A program made the position numbers and the translations under genes. From Calycina herbarum (lineage: Eukaryota; Ascomycota; Leotiomycetes; Helotiales; Pezizellaceae), in NCBI GenBank assembly GCA_001414485.1, contig LLEY01000033.1:372001-436000 (forward strand): a stretch of 64,000 nt of DNA. The letters are read 5' to 3'. This document shows, piece after piece, positions 33,668 to 42,834 of this stretch (its first letter is position 1; each line of letters begins with the position of its first letter). The notes beneath the pieces are model-generated. The model was not told where the DNA came from and made no database searches. It saw only the letters and a program-made list of their open reading frames with translations.

Positions 33668-34169
33668 CAGTTAGTTGCGATTTAATCTTTAATTTAGGCA
33701 CTTTTTTGTAATCCGTGCTTTTCTTATTTTAAGGTTTTTCCCAGTAATCTAAAAGAGACGAAACCTAGCTATGAAATCGCTATAGTTACTCATCTCTTCT
33801 TATAACTTCTTACTGTTTTAACTTATATACTATAAAAATAATTTAAAGAATAGAAAAGGTAGAAAAACCCCCTTTTCTTGAAAAATTTTCATATTCCTTA
33901 TCCTAAGCTTACTAAGCTTAATCGCCTCTACTAAGGCCTTATAAAAAGTAGAATATAAATATAAATTTCTATATTATATATAAAAAGTTTATAGAGTGAT
34001 AGATAATATATATAGCTCTTGTTTTCTGTTATCTAGAGTATACTAGTATATATTGTTATTTAGTAAAGAGCAAAATAAGATATAAAAGAGGGGAAAAGTA
34101 GAGATTTTTTCAAAAAAGCACGGTTTATAAAAAAAAGAGCTGAATTCAAGGTTAAATCGCAACTGACTG
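33668..34169. mobile_element. TIR element A, ~0.5 kb, TA target site
   Basis: Ends are CAGTTAGTTGCGATTTAA and the inverse of CAGTCAGTTGCGATTTAA, flanked by TA on both sides, as for Tc1/mariner-type non-autonomous elements. The interior is very AT-rich and co-linear with element B: it shares TCTCTACTAAGRCCTTATAA and an AGTAAAGAG block near the right end. No coding frame. Confidence 0.7.
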
Positions 34170-35030
34170 TACGGAAATGATTATTTTAGTATGGAGGTAC
34201 GCTTTCTTCGTTTACATATACTCTAAGGCCAACTATCAAATAATTCCTCCTCTTGCTCTTCAAGTCCGAGGAGTCAACTCTCGGTATCTCGGAGAATCGA
34301 AAACAAGTCTATGGGCATGGTAGTAAAGGTATCTAGCGATTGAAACTACAAATTGACACGTGTCGCCCTCGATGTGGCCGACTTGTGACTCGTAGTCATG
34401 ATGAATGTTGACGACCTGGGTCTTGCAATCTTAGGCACGATCCATTTGCCAAGCGAGCATCCACAGACTTTTGTCTCGCATATATGGAGGCAAGGTGGGC
34501 ATTACTCTTGCAATGGATTTCTAAAGAATGACATCTTACCAAATCGTAGCGCCAAGTTTCAGTACCTCCATTTTCGAGGAAGAATTGTCACTCGAGAATA
34601 GGAATGACGTTCACAAGAATTCCAACTTACCTTGTTTTTGTTCTAAGATCTCCTCCACGCAGTGAGGAAGAGGCCTTGCCGTCGCCTTCTTCCTCATCGC
34701 TTGTCAAGAAACAGTGTAAATGAGATTATGGGGTTCTTAGAAGTGGGAAAGGGCTTCTAAAATAGCAAAAGAAGCGACGGCAAAGCGCAGTGAAGTATCT
34801 ACCCCGCGTTTTCCCCCAATTTACCTAGGCATTAGAAAGATTCTCGAAATAGAGAGAAGTCACCAACCCGTATCACGTAAGGTATACAAGCAACCCCATC
34901 GACACTAGCTAACAACCTCGTCCAAGGGTTGCAAAGATGAATCCTTGTATAAAGTCATATCTAAATGATGCCGAAGAATTAGAATGAGTAAGGCTAGAAA
35001 TTTTCGTTTTTTTTTACACCGCTTTCCGTA

Positions 35031-35549
35031 CAGTGAATTGCGAATTAAGCTTCCTTTTTAACACTTTTTTTGCAAACCGTGCTTTTTTCTTCCTAGGTTT
35101 TTTCCTTATTTTTTTTTAGAAAACAGAAAACTAAAGACTAAAGTACTCTTTAAGATATAAGACCTAGCTAGAAAGAACTAATATATCTTCTTATACCTCC
35201 TCTCTATTTATTACTATATCTAAGCAAGTATAATAAGAATAAACTTAGTAATAGTTAATTCTTAGAAAACCTCCCTTTTATAAGAAATTTTTTTATACCC
35301 TTGCAAAGTTAAGTAGTCTCTACTAAGACCTTATAAAAATTCAGATATATATAAAGTGTCTATTTTCTTTCTAAAAAGTTTATAATATAAAAAGGAAGTA
35401 TAGAGCTCTTATTTGCTATTCTTAGAGATATAATAATATACATTATTATTAAGTAAAGAGGGAAAGAGTGTCTAGGAGATAAGGAATTTTTTAAAACTAC
35501 ATAGTTTACAAAATATCATGAAAGGGGAAGCTTAATTCGCAACTCACTG
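35031..35549. mobile_element. TIR element B, interrupting the I9-like gene
   Basis: Ends are CAGTGAATTGCGAATTAAG and the inverse of CAGTGAGTTGCGAATTAAG; the 519-bp body is diverged but co-linear with element A. The left flank is TA; the right flank is GA, so the duplication has decayed or been altered. Its right edge lies inside the open frame of the I9-like gene transcribed leftward from 35796. Confidence 0.7.
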
Positions 35550-35796
35550 GATCTATAAATGCGGAAGCGAATTGACGTACATCAAATCCCATGTGGATAA
35601 AATGATCTTCGAGCGTATGGTTGGGCTTGAATCGGACTACATATTCCTCAGGCACAAGACGGTCCGAGTCGGGACGGTGGTATGGAGCTGGTATAGAGAA
35701 CGGTGTAGAGGACGGTGTAAAGGAGGGTTTAAAGGACCGTTCAGCGAGGAGTGCCCAAAAGCAGGAAGCGAACAGTATGGTCGGGCTGAGCTTCAT
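35550..35796 (-). pseudogene. Secreted peptidase-inhibitor I9-like protein, broken by element B
   Basis: The frame starts with a good signal peptide (MKLSPTILFASCFWALLA), continues with a Pro/Ser linker and then VPEEYVVRFKPNHTLEDHFIHMGFD. That stretch resembles the first half of an inhibitor I9 (subtilisin propeptide) domain, in which a strand YVVRFK is followed by the helix HTLEDHF. A GTACGT donor lies directly after MGFD (about 35573), so an intron probably began there. Reading on, the frame enters transposon element B at 35549 and ends at about 35506. No continuation of the domain was found on the far side of the element. About 75-80 native residues remain; the product is unlikely to be functional unless the element is spliced out with the intron. 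Confidence 0.55.
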
Positions 35797-37066
35797 ATTG
35801 AAGAACTCGATTGCAAAAAGAACGGCCGCAAAAAGAAAGAAAAAAGTGAAGATCCGTATATGTTATAGAACTGGAAATGGCAAAGAGAATGAGCTTAAGA
35901 GGACAGGAAGAAAATCTGGACTTGGGAAGAGACTCTGTAGTATAACCAACTCCATCCTGAAATGAGCATCCCATGTACAGCGTTGGTCGAATGTTACAGC
36001 TTGAAGTCAAATCTAGTTTGTTTGAACATGAATTTGGGAATTTACGTACCAAATCCTTCCCAGATCATTGGCAAATCCTTCGTTGTGCAAATAGTGATCA
36101 TGGTTGTGAGGCAGGGAGGCTTTGTGGGGTTGCCTTGGAAATACATCCTTGACGTACGTACCTTCCTGGGGTAAAACAGAGGACACAACAGTGTCATGTT
36201 GTACTATGCCCTTGTGAAGCCGAATACTGCACATAATTGAAATTCAAAGGATGTTGGTGTTGGTGTTGGTGTGGGCCGTGTACTTCAGCCACGTTGGTTT
36301 GTCTTAACTAGGCAATTGACATAAAAAAATAGTAGGCTTTGATGAGAAGACATCCTTTTATTATCCCAAGTATTTATGTCTCTTGAGAACGGCTGTAGTC
36401 TTTGAAGACAACGTCAAATTTCACATTTTATAAATGATGGTGCTCAATGGCAATGCCACCAACTCCGCCCGTAAACCAACACAAAGGTTGGTTTTGATGT
36501 CAAACACTAAATGAGAAGTAGCGGTTACTTGGCAAATTAAAAAAAATCAAGACTCTTCTACCTTGGCAAATAGGCGCATGCTCAGTTGGAACGTTCGCTT
36601 GAATATCAAACTTGAAAGGAAGTTAGTTGGTTGCCAGAGACTGTCAACCAGGAGAGTCTAGAATCGATTCTCTGATTCTCACAATTCCCACGGTTAATAC
36701 CTAGGGAACAATGTGCTTATGCCTGATTATAAGGGCTACTATGTACTGGGAAGGGAGACAGGCATACTCGGCTGATACCTGTAGTCCCAATGGCTTTCAG
36801 TTCGCTTGAAATGACGTCGACTCATATCAGGGAGATGACCCACCAATTCCAGAGTATCATTTGATTTTCTTTGACTTTAGAAAATTGTTCCTGAGAGTGG
36901 GTGGGCTCGAGCATCAAAACAAGTTCAAATAGCTTGCAAGTTTGAGTAGTTGAGGAGTTAAAACTGTAATTGAGTGTTGGCAGTTTGAAGTAGCTAGGTA
37001 GATGAAAAGAAATGACTGAACGGGAAACGCTAGAAGGGGTTGTCGTCCTTCACGCATGCTAAACAT
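35797..37066. other. Intergenic, no gene seen
   Basis: About 1.27 kb containing a short GGTGTT microsatellite at about 36251-36270. Open frames here lie opposite or upstream of the I9-like gene and have no features. Confidence 0.45.
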
Positions 37067-38178
37067 CTACAATTCCACCACTACTTTTGTCGCACTAACC
37101 CCAGCCTTCGATTTCTTCAATGCCTCTTGGATGTACTCCAAACCTTTGCCAACGACAGTAGGTGGAGGAAGGCACTTGAGCTTTCTGGTTTGCAACGCTT
37201 GTGTAACATAGTCTTTCCAAACAGGCGTCGCGATATCGTTGACAGCGAATATCATCCCTGCTTTGACGTTCTCGGGAACTTCAGTCGGAGGAGGATGCGA
37301 ACAAGCAAGGTGACCTCCATCTAATTTGGCGAGAATGGCGAGGTCGTGAGCATAAGTCGCAGGAGAAGAAATAGCATCGAAAATGCCCACGAACTGTTGC
37401 CCAGATTTTTCAAGTGCTTCCACGACTTTTTCGACCACGGCAGGGTCCTTGTGATCAAAGACTTGAGCCGCTCCGCATCGCTTGCTGAAATCGAAATTGT
37501 GCGCACCAGCAATAGAAACAACGTTGATTCCAGCTGCTGTGGCGAGTTGAGTTGTCATGGAACCGGCGGAAGATGAACCACCGTATACGACAAGAACTTT
37601 GCTTGATGATGCTGCTGGCTGTAGCGAAGGGTATGGCAGCCCAAGTGCCGGTGTAGAAACTCCGGGCATAGCAACGCCAGGTTCCTTGAGAGAAAGTGCG
37701 CAGACCGCTGCTTCCAAAGCGAATGGGACTACAACACCGTCGGTAAAGGCGATGGCATCCGGGAGGATAGCGGCTTTGTTAGCAGGGACGACTGTGTATA
37801 GAGCAAAGGCGCCATCCTGAGGGCGACCGCTGACAAGATTGACGGTATGTCTAAAAGGGGAAAGAAACCATCAGCTCGGGTGTTTTATCAAATCAAATTC
37901 GAAAGAACTTACCCAATAACTCGATCTCCTTTCTTGAAGCCTTGTGTGTCCGGGCCAACTTCATACACGATCCCAGCTACCTCACATCCAAAGATGGCCG
38001 GAAATTGCTGGACGAAAACCCCAACGTCCTGCATATGACAGTCAAGGGGATTGATGGCGACAGCAGCGTTCTTCACGACGAGCTCTCCCGAACCAGCTGT
38101 TGGTAATGGAGCATCGCTCACTTGTAGAGGGGTATTGGCTTTGGTGAGCCATGCCGCTTGGTTTTTTGGTGCCGCCAT
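37067..38178 (-). CDS. MDR-family zinc-less reductase (enoyl-reductase-like, ToxD type)
   Basis: NADPH-dependent medium-chain reductase. Exons 37913-38178 and 37067-37850 with a 62-nt intron give 349 aa. The GroES-like domain carries AINPLDCHMQD and GCEVAGIVYEVG instead of the zinc ligands of alcohol dehydrogenases, so it is a zinc-independent member. The Rossmann part shows VLVVYGGSSSAGSMTTQLA, a GxxxxAG-like nucleotide loop. The protein ends at the conserved KVVVEL. Relatives occur both as trans-enoyl reductases in polyketide clusters and as stand-alone oxidoreductases; no synthase is present here, so a stand-alone role is more likely. Confidence 0.93.
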
Positions 38179-39176
38179 TGTTTCTTGGAAAAAGAGGTAG
38201 AGAAACAGATATGAGATGACAAAGCGAGGAAAGAAAGTCTTGAGGTACTGGTGAAAAGCATATAACTCGAGACACTGTCTTGTTTATATACATTGACACT
38301 TATCCGACCCAAGTGAAGAAGTAACCGCAAACACAAACTGAACCAGCGACATGATTTCAAACCGAGACTACGATTTAGGAGAGGATTTCAAAGCAGAAAG
38401 GAGATGTGAAAAGTCGACGGGACCCGCGAAAATGCTTATTGGACGACGGAATGGAATCTTGGTCACATTAAGTTCGATATGAGGCGCAACCCAGAAACGC
38501 GATGTGCTGTTCAGTCCGTTTCAAAGAGAGCTTACATTGCAACAACATAATTGGCTTAATTTAAAATTGAGTGGGGCTGACTTGTGACAAGAAAAGATGG
38601 TACTCTATTAATTCACGGAAGGTTTGGTAGTTTAAGGAATTGCCCCGAAAATAAGGAACAACCAAACTGATTGAGAAATATAGATTGTATGAAGAGAAAT
38701 AATAATCACTCAGAGTATCCAGAAAATGAGAGCATTTGGCTGTCATTCATATTGTGCAAGCTTTGCCCCCGCCGTTTTTCCCCCGTTGGCCGCTCCTCGT
38801 GATAGTTAAAAGTGGCAGTAAATACATTAGGGTCGTAACCAGCCCTCGTGGTTCCAACTTCCCAGGTAATTCAAGTAAATTATCCCACGCACTTGGAACA
38901 ATTTAAGGCCATTAGCCTAGGTGTTTTTGGAACAATCAAGTTCTAAAATAGTACTGTAAAGTTTGAACAAGGTAATTTATTCACTGCTGCTTTTACTTCA
39001 GTCCATCCTCGCAGTTCTCATAAAACACTTGAGCCACTGTCTTGATAGCCCTTCTTCAAAATGAAGCTATTTATACTCCCCCCGATATATACTACTACGC
39101 CAACAATATTTTTCGTACTGATAACTTACCAGATATAATTCATACGGATACACCATCAAATCCACCTAAAAATACC
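38179..39176. other. Divergent intergenic region with one dispersed repeat
   Basis: About 1 kb between divergent starts. It contains the repeat at 38806-38995 immediately upstream of the OrsD-like gene; the rest shows no gene. Confidence 0.5.
38806..38995 (+). repeat. Dispersed MITE-like repeat, copy 1
   Basis: About 190 bp. The left end TTAAAAGTGGCAGTAAATA is imperfectly inverted at the right end (CACTGCTGCTTTTAC). The central AGGTAATTCAAGTAAATTATCC block recurs at 56590-56803 and, inverted, near 13720. Confidence 0.6.
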
Positions 39177-40625
39177 ATGTCCGATACAAAATTCGGCCCA
39201 GGCGATCTACTCGAATACAACCCTCGCTATAGGGTCTTGATCTGTCGAGAATGCCAATATGCAATTCAAAAAAGCGCGATAGAGAGTCACCTACTCAGAC
39301 ACAAGATCTACCGCGAGGAAAGACAAAACCTCCTATCCTCGATCGCTCAACTCGATCTTTTCGAACCAGATAAAGTCCCTTCGCCTACCCCGGACTCTCC
39401 ACCTATTGATGGTCTTCCAATTTTAAATGGCTACCACTGTTCCGTTCATGGATGCGGAACACTGTTCGCGAGTGAGAGACGTATGAAACAACATCAGAGA
39501 GAGATGCATGCTGGAATTGCTGGTTGCGAAGCTTATGCAGTGAAACTTCAGACCTTTTTCCGGGGTACTAAGATTAGGTATTTTGAGGTCACGGATGTCA
39601 CTTCCACAGGGACCATTTCCCCCAGAGCTGAGAATCATGATGATGTGAAAATGTCTGGAGAGGATGAACAGACCCCTCCCAAGTCTTCTCCGATCAAGAT
39701 TGATCTAGAAACCCTTACATATTTTCACCATTTTACAACCACGACCAGTCTCACACTTCCATGTACCGATAATGCACAGTCTGGAGCTCGCTACTGGCAG
39801 ACAGAAGTTGTTCTCCAAGCTTTGCAACACCAATGGTTGATGTGTGGTTTATTGGCACTTTCCGCTTCTCATCTGGCAGCGTGTGCGGACGATACGACGA
39901 TTGAAAGAGCGCATCTCGAACGATCAGCGCAATTGTTTGAAGACTTTTCTGCTGGATGGAAAGAAGCGCCTTCAAATGTCGGAGAAGAGGCAAAGAAGGC
40001 GGGAGAAAAAATAGACCGTATTCTATGCTGTATACATTGGAAGCAAAGTCCTTCTCAACTACAATCCATTATGACGACGCTCCGAAGATTTGTTAGCTCC
40101 AACTCTACGCCTCCCCACAACAACTTCCACAGTAACGATCGCGATCACTATCATCAAATGGAGGCCTTTGCACAGGCAAGCAGGATCACAAGTTCATCGA
40201 ATCACTCAACGAATGCACCACTTTCTCTCCTACTCAATCACTTAAGTGCCCTACCTTCTCGCATGACCGAAGTATTTGGAAAGCCTGAAAGCCCCCAAGG
40301 AGTCTTGGCCACCATATCAGCTATTGCTGTATTAGTCGAATGCTGCGAAATCAGCTATTCCTCTGATGAGAAGGAAGTGGTGCTCGAGGGAATGACTAGG
40401 TGGTTGTACAAAGTATCGGAGCATTTCAATCACATGGTTTCTATCCATGATTCTGCTGCACTTGTGGTTCTAGCACATTGGGCGGGGTTGTTGGTTGAGA
40501 GGGCGGAGCAATGCGGTTGCTGGTTCTTGAAGGGTTTGGCGAAGACGATTTTGCGGCATGTTTCAAAATGTCTTCCTGTTGATGAGCCTGTTGTATTTGG
40601 TCTAATTGAGGATCTCATGAGTTGA
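39177..40625 (+). CDS. OrsD-like regulator (DUF3505 zinc-finger plus fungal TF-like C-terminus)
   Basis: Single-exon gene, 482 aa. The N-terminal half has the DUF3505 pattern: YNPRYRVLICRECQYAI with a Cys-x2-Cys pair near residues 23-26 and HLLRH near 38-42, then a second C2H2-like finger (Cys88, Cys93, His106, His111), followed by VKLQTFFRGTKIRYFEV. The C-terminal ~250 residues (FHHFTTTTSLTLPC, VLQALQHQWLMCGLLALSASHLA) match the regulatory domain of zinc-cluster transcription factors. Relatives include OrsD of the orsellinic acid cluster; no polyketide synthase is present here, so a cluster-specific role is not implied. The start is the only in-frame ATG near the 5' end. Confidence 0.88.
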   Translation: MSDTKFGPGDLLEYNPRYRVLICRECQYAIQKSAIESHLLRHKIYREERQNLLSSIAQLDLFEPDKVPSPTPDSPPIDGLPILNGYHCSVHGCGTLFASERRMKQHQREMHAGIAGCEAYAVKLQTFFRGTKIRYFEVTDVTSTGTISPRAENHDDVKMSGEDEQTPPKSSPIKIDLETLTYFHHFTTTTSLTLPCTDNAQSGARYWQTEVVLQALQHQWLMCGLLALSASHLAACADDTTIERAHLERSAQLFEDFSAGWKEAPSNVGEEAKKAGEKIDRILCCIHWKQSPSQLQSIMTTLRRFVSSNSTPPHNNFHSNDRDHYHQMEAFAQASRITSSSNHSTNAPLSLLLNHLSALPSRMTEVFGKPESPQGVLATISAIAVLVECCEISYSSDEKEVVLEGMTRWLYKVSEHFNHMVSIHDSAALVVLAHWAGLLVERAEQCGCWFLKGLAKTILRHVSKCLPVDEPVVFGLIEDLMS

Positions 40626-41094
40626 ATGTTGCGATGCATGGCGTGAATCATTGTCTTTAGATGACGGGACATTAATATACTAAATTAAATATTCGTCTTG
40701 GATGCTTCGAGTAGGCCATTGTCGAGTTCACAATCCGAGGACACCTCCCAACCCTCCAATGAGTACGTGTCGTTATGCCAACTGAGCGAGATGACATGGC
40801 AAGTATCAGACAAGAATATCACCTACGAAATCTCTCAAAAGTAAGAAGCAATCTTTAGCCAAAATGTAGTTTCTCATTATATTAAAAGTGTGAGTAACCA
40901 AAGACTCCAACCCAACGCCATAACAAATCGCTCGCTAAATATGCTGGTCGTTTTTTTTTATCCCTCTCTTTGCATTAACCATTGTCATTCGTTTCCGTCA
41001 ATTCGAACCACGTAACTTTCGTCGTCCATCCATCAAATCGTCCAATTGAAACATTAACTCGTATCGCGTTGCTAAATTCTCGTCCAACCTCCCC
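40626..41094. other. Convergent 3' intergenic region
   Basis: About 470 AT-rich bases between two convergent genes; nothing else is seen. Confidence 0.5.
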
Positions 41095-42834
41095 CTACGA
41101 ACCCAGAGCATTCAGGCCCTCCTTAGCCCATCCAAGAATACTCTTCCCACCTTCTGTATTAACAATACTCTCCGGTCCATCCCTATTCTCGAGTTAGCAC
41201 TCTTCCGAAATGAATTCCAAGCCTCCCCCAACTTCACACCAGAAAACCAAAACTTCAAAACACTCACCAAAACATCACACCCCCCAATGCCTCCTTCCCC
41301 ACTCCTATACCCCCAACCTTCTCAACCACCTTCCCCATCCCTTTCGGTCCCCCAATCCCCGCATAAGCACTACTTCCCGCCGCCGCCCACCCCGGAGCTC
41401 CAATATAAAGTCTCGGTTTCACATCCCTAGGACTCTTTGCAAGCGCCTCACTCCACTGCTTAACACTCGCCCCAAAGCCTGACGAACCAATTTCACAGGG
41501 TGGGTTGTTGTAGAATTGGACGAAAACGAAGTCGCATTGTAAGATTAGGGGGAGCGGGTTTGAGGCATCGGGGAATGGGCATTGAGGGGCGGAGGAGAGG
41601 TAGAATTGTTTCGTAGATGCTGGCGAGGAGGTGGAGGTTGAGAGGTCTCGGGTGGAGAGGGAAGAGGTGAAGTTATTGAAGTGCGAACGTAGAGTTGATG
41701 CTACGATTTCGTAGGAGCCGGGGAGGTTATTCTCGTTATCTATTCCTCTCATTAGTCAATCTCTCTCTCTCTGCCCTCTTCATCACTCTTCAAACAACCC
41801 CAAAAAACAAAATAGAGAAACTCACCAAAATCAAACCCATCCAAAACCACACTCCCAAACGGCCGCAACCCATCCTCAATTTTCCCCGGCGGTCCAAAAA
41901 CCTCCCAAAGCTTATCCCCCAAATCCCTCGCCTGATCCGCGCCCCCAAAGTACACACCGGAAGTCGCACCCCCAATGCTCATTAAAACTTTCTTCCCATA
42001 AACCCCCTGACAGGTCTTGATCTCCTCCGCCAACTTAGGGCAACTCAACAACCCCGACGCTTTGGCTACCATCTCAAGAGTTTGTTCCGTACACGCACCC
42101 GCAAGATTTAGAGTCGGGTAGGGAGAGGAGCCAGAGGTACGCGAGATGATGAATGCGAGGATGATGATGTCGATGTCTGGGCTTGCGCATTGACTCGTAA
42201 GAGAAGTGGAAGAGGAGAGAGGGGTTTGACCGTAGTATACTGCTACGTTTTTTGAGGATTGGGGGTTGAATTTGTAGTTTGCCGTGCTGTTGGATGTTGT
42301 TGTGTTTGTGATCGGTAGGGGGAGGACATTCGGTCTCTCCACCCCTGTTGTTAAATTCGAAGATCTTGTCGTCGTTGTGTCTGGCTCTTGGTTAGAAGGG
42401 GATATACTTGCCTCATTCTGAGTCAAAGAAGGGGTGGGGATCGTGGTGTCACCCGCAGCCACGCTTTCACCTGGTAATTCCGGTATTGTTGCGGTGCTAC
42501 CAGCATCCACATTCATTGTCGTCGGTGTTGTATCCTTCCCAATCCCCAACCCATTGAGAAAATCACTCATCTGTCTCTCGACTTCCTGGATCTTTTCTAG
42601 CAGAGCTTGTAATTTATCTTTCTCCAGCTGGGCCCTTGTCGGAATCGCTCTTCTATGAACGTGTCTTGTTAGGGTTTGGGGACATACATACTTTGAAAGA
42701 TCCACTAAACCGGGGATCTCTATAAAATTGACTGCTGAATCCACTCGGTTAGAATTTGGCATTTGGATGAGGCCACTAGAAACTAAAGGGAGAAGGGGGA
42801 GTGAGAGAAGAAGAAGTTGAGGTGAGAGATGCAT
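41095..42834 (-). CDS. Class III chitinase (GH18) with long N-terminal extension
   Basis: Hydrolyses chitin in the cell wall or outside the cell. Exons 41826-42834, 41268-41739 and 41095-41182 give 522 aa. After a signal peptide (about 20 residues) comes a ~180-residue extension: a charged helix-rich part (RAQLEKDKLQALLEKIQEVERQMSDFL, coiled-coil-like), then a Thr/Ser/Pro linker with many N-glycosylation sites. The barrel begins at KNVAVYYGQ. The catalytic motif DGFDFDNE is assembled across the first splice junction with Glu339 as acid/base. QCDFVFVQFYNNPPCE and GGVMFWDG follow as expected. The order of domains (extension first, barrel last) differs from the common class III layout with C-terminal linkers. 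No chitin-binding module is visible. Confidence 0.93.

Larger units (their letters stand above)
28244..35505. other. AT-rich repeat island
   Basis: Over 7 kb, largely very AT-rich with many TATA-like and TTACTA-like words and few open frames, as expected for transposon relics eroded by repeat-induced point mutation. Elements with definable ends are listed separately (two solo LTRs, several foldback elements, two TIR elements). A less AT-rich patch at 32380-33150 may be a gene fragment. The rest (28560-29000, 31600-32350, 33150-33660, 34180-35030) shows nothing assignable. Confidence 0.7.

Noticed and set aside
37067..40625. Secondary-metabolite cluster (MDR reductase plus OrsD-like regulator)
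   Set aside because: No polyketide synthase, peptide synthetase or terpene cyclase is present in the window; two neighbours are not enough.
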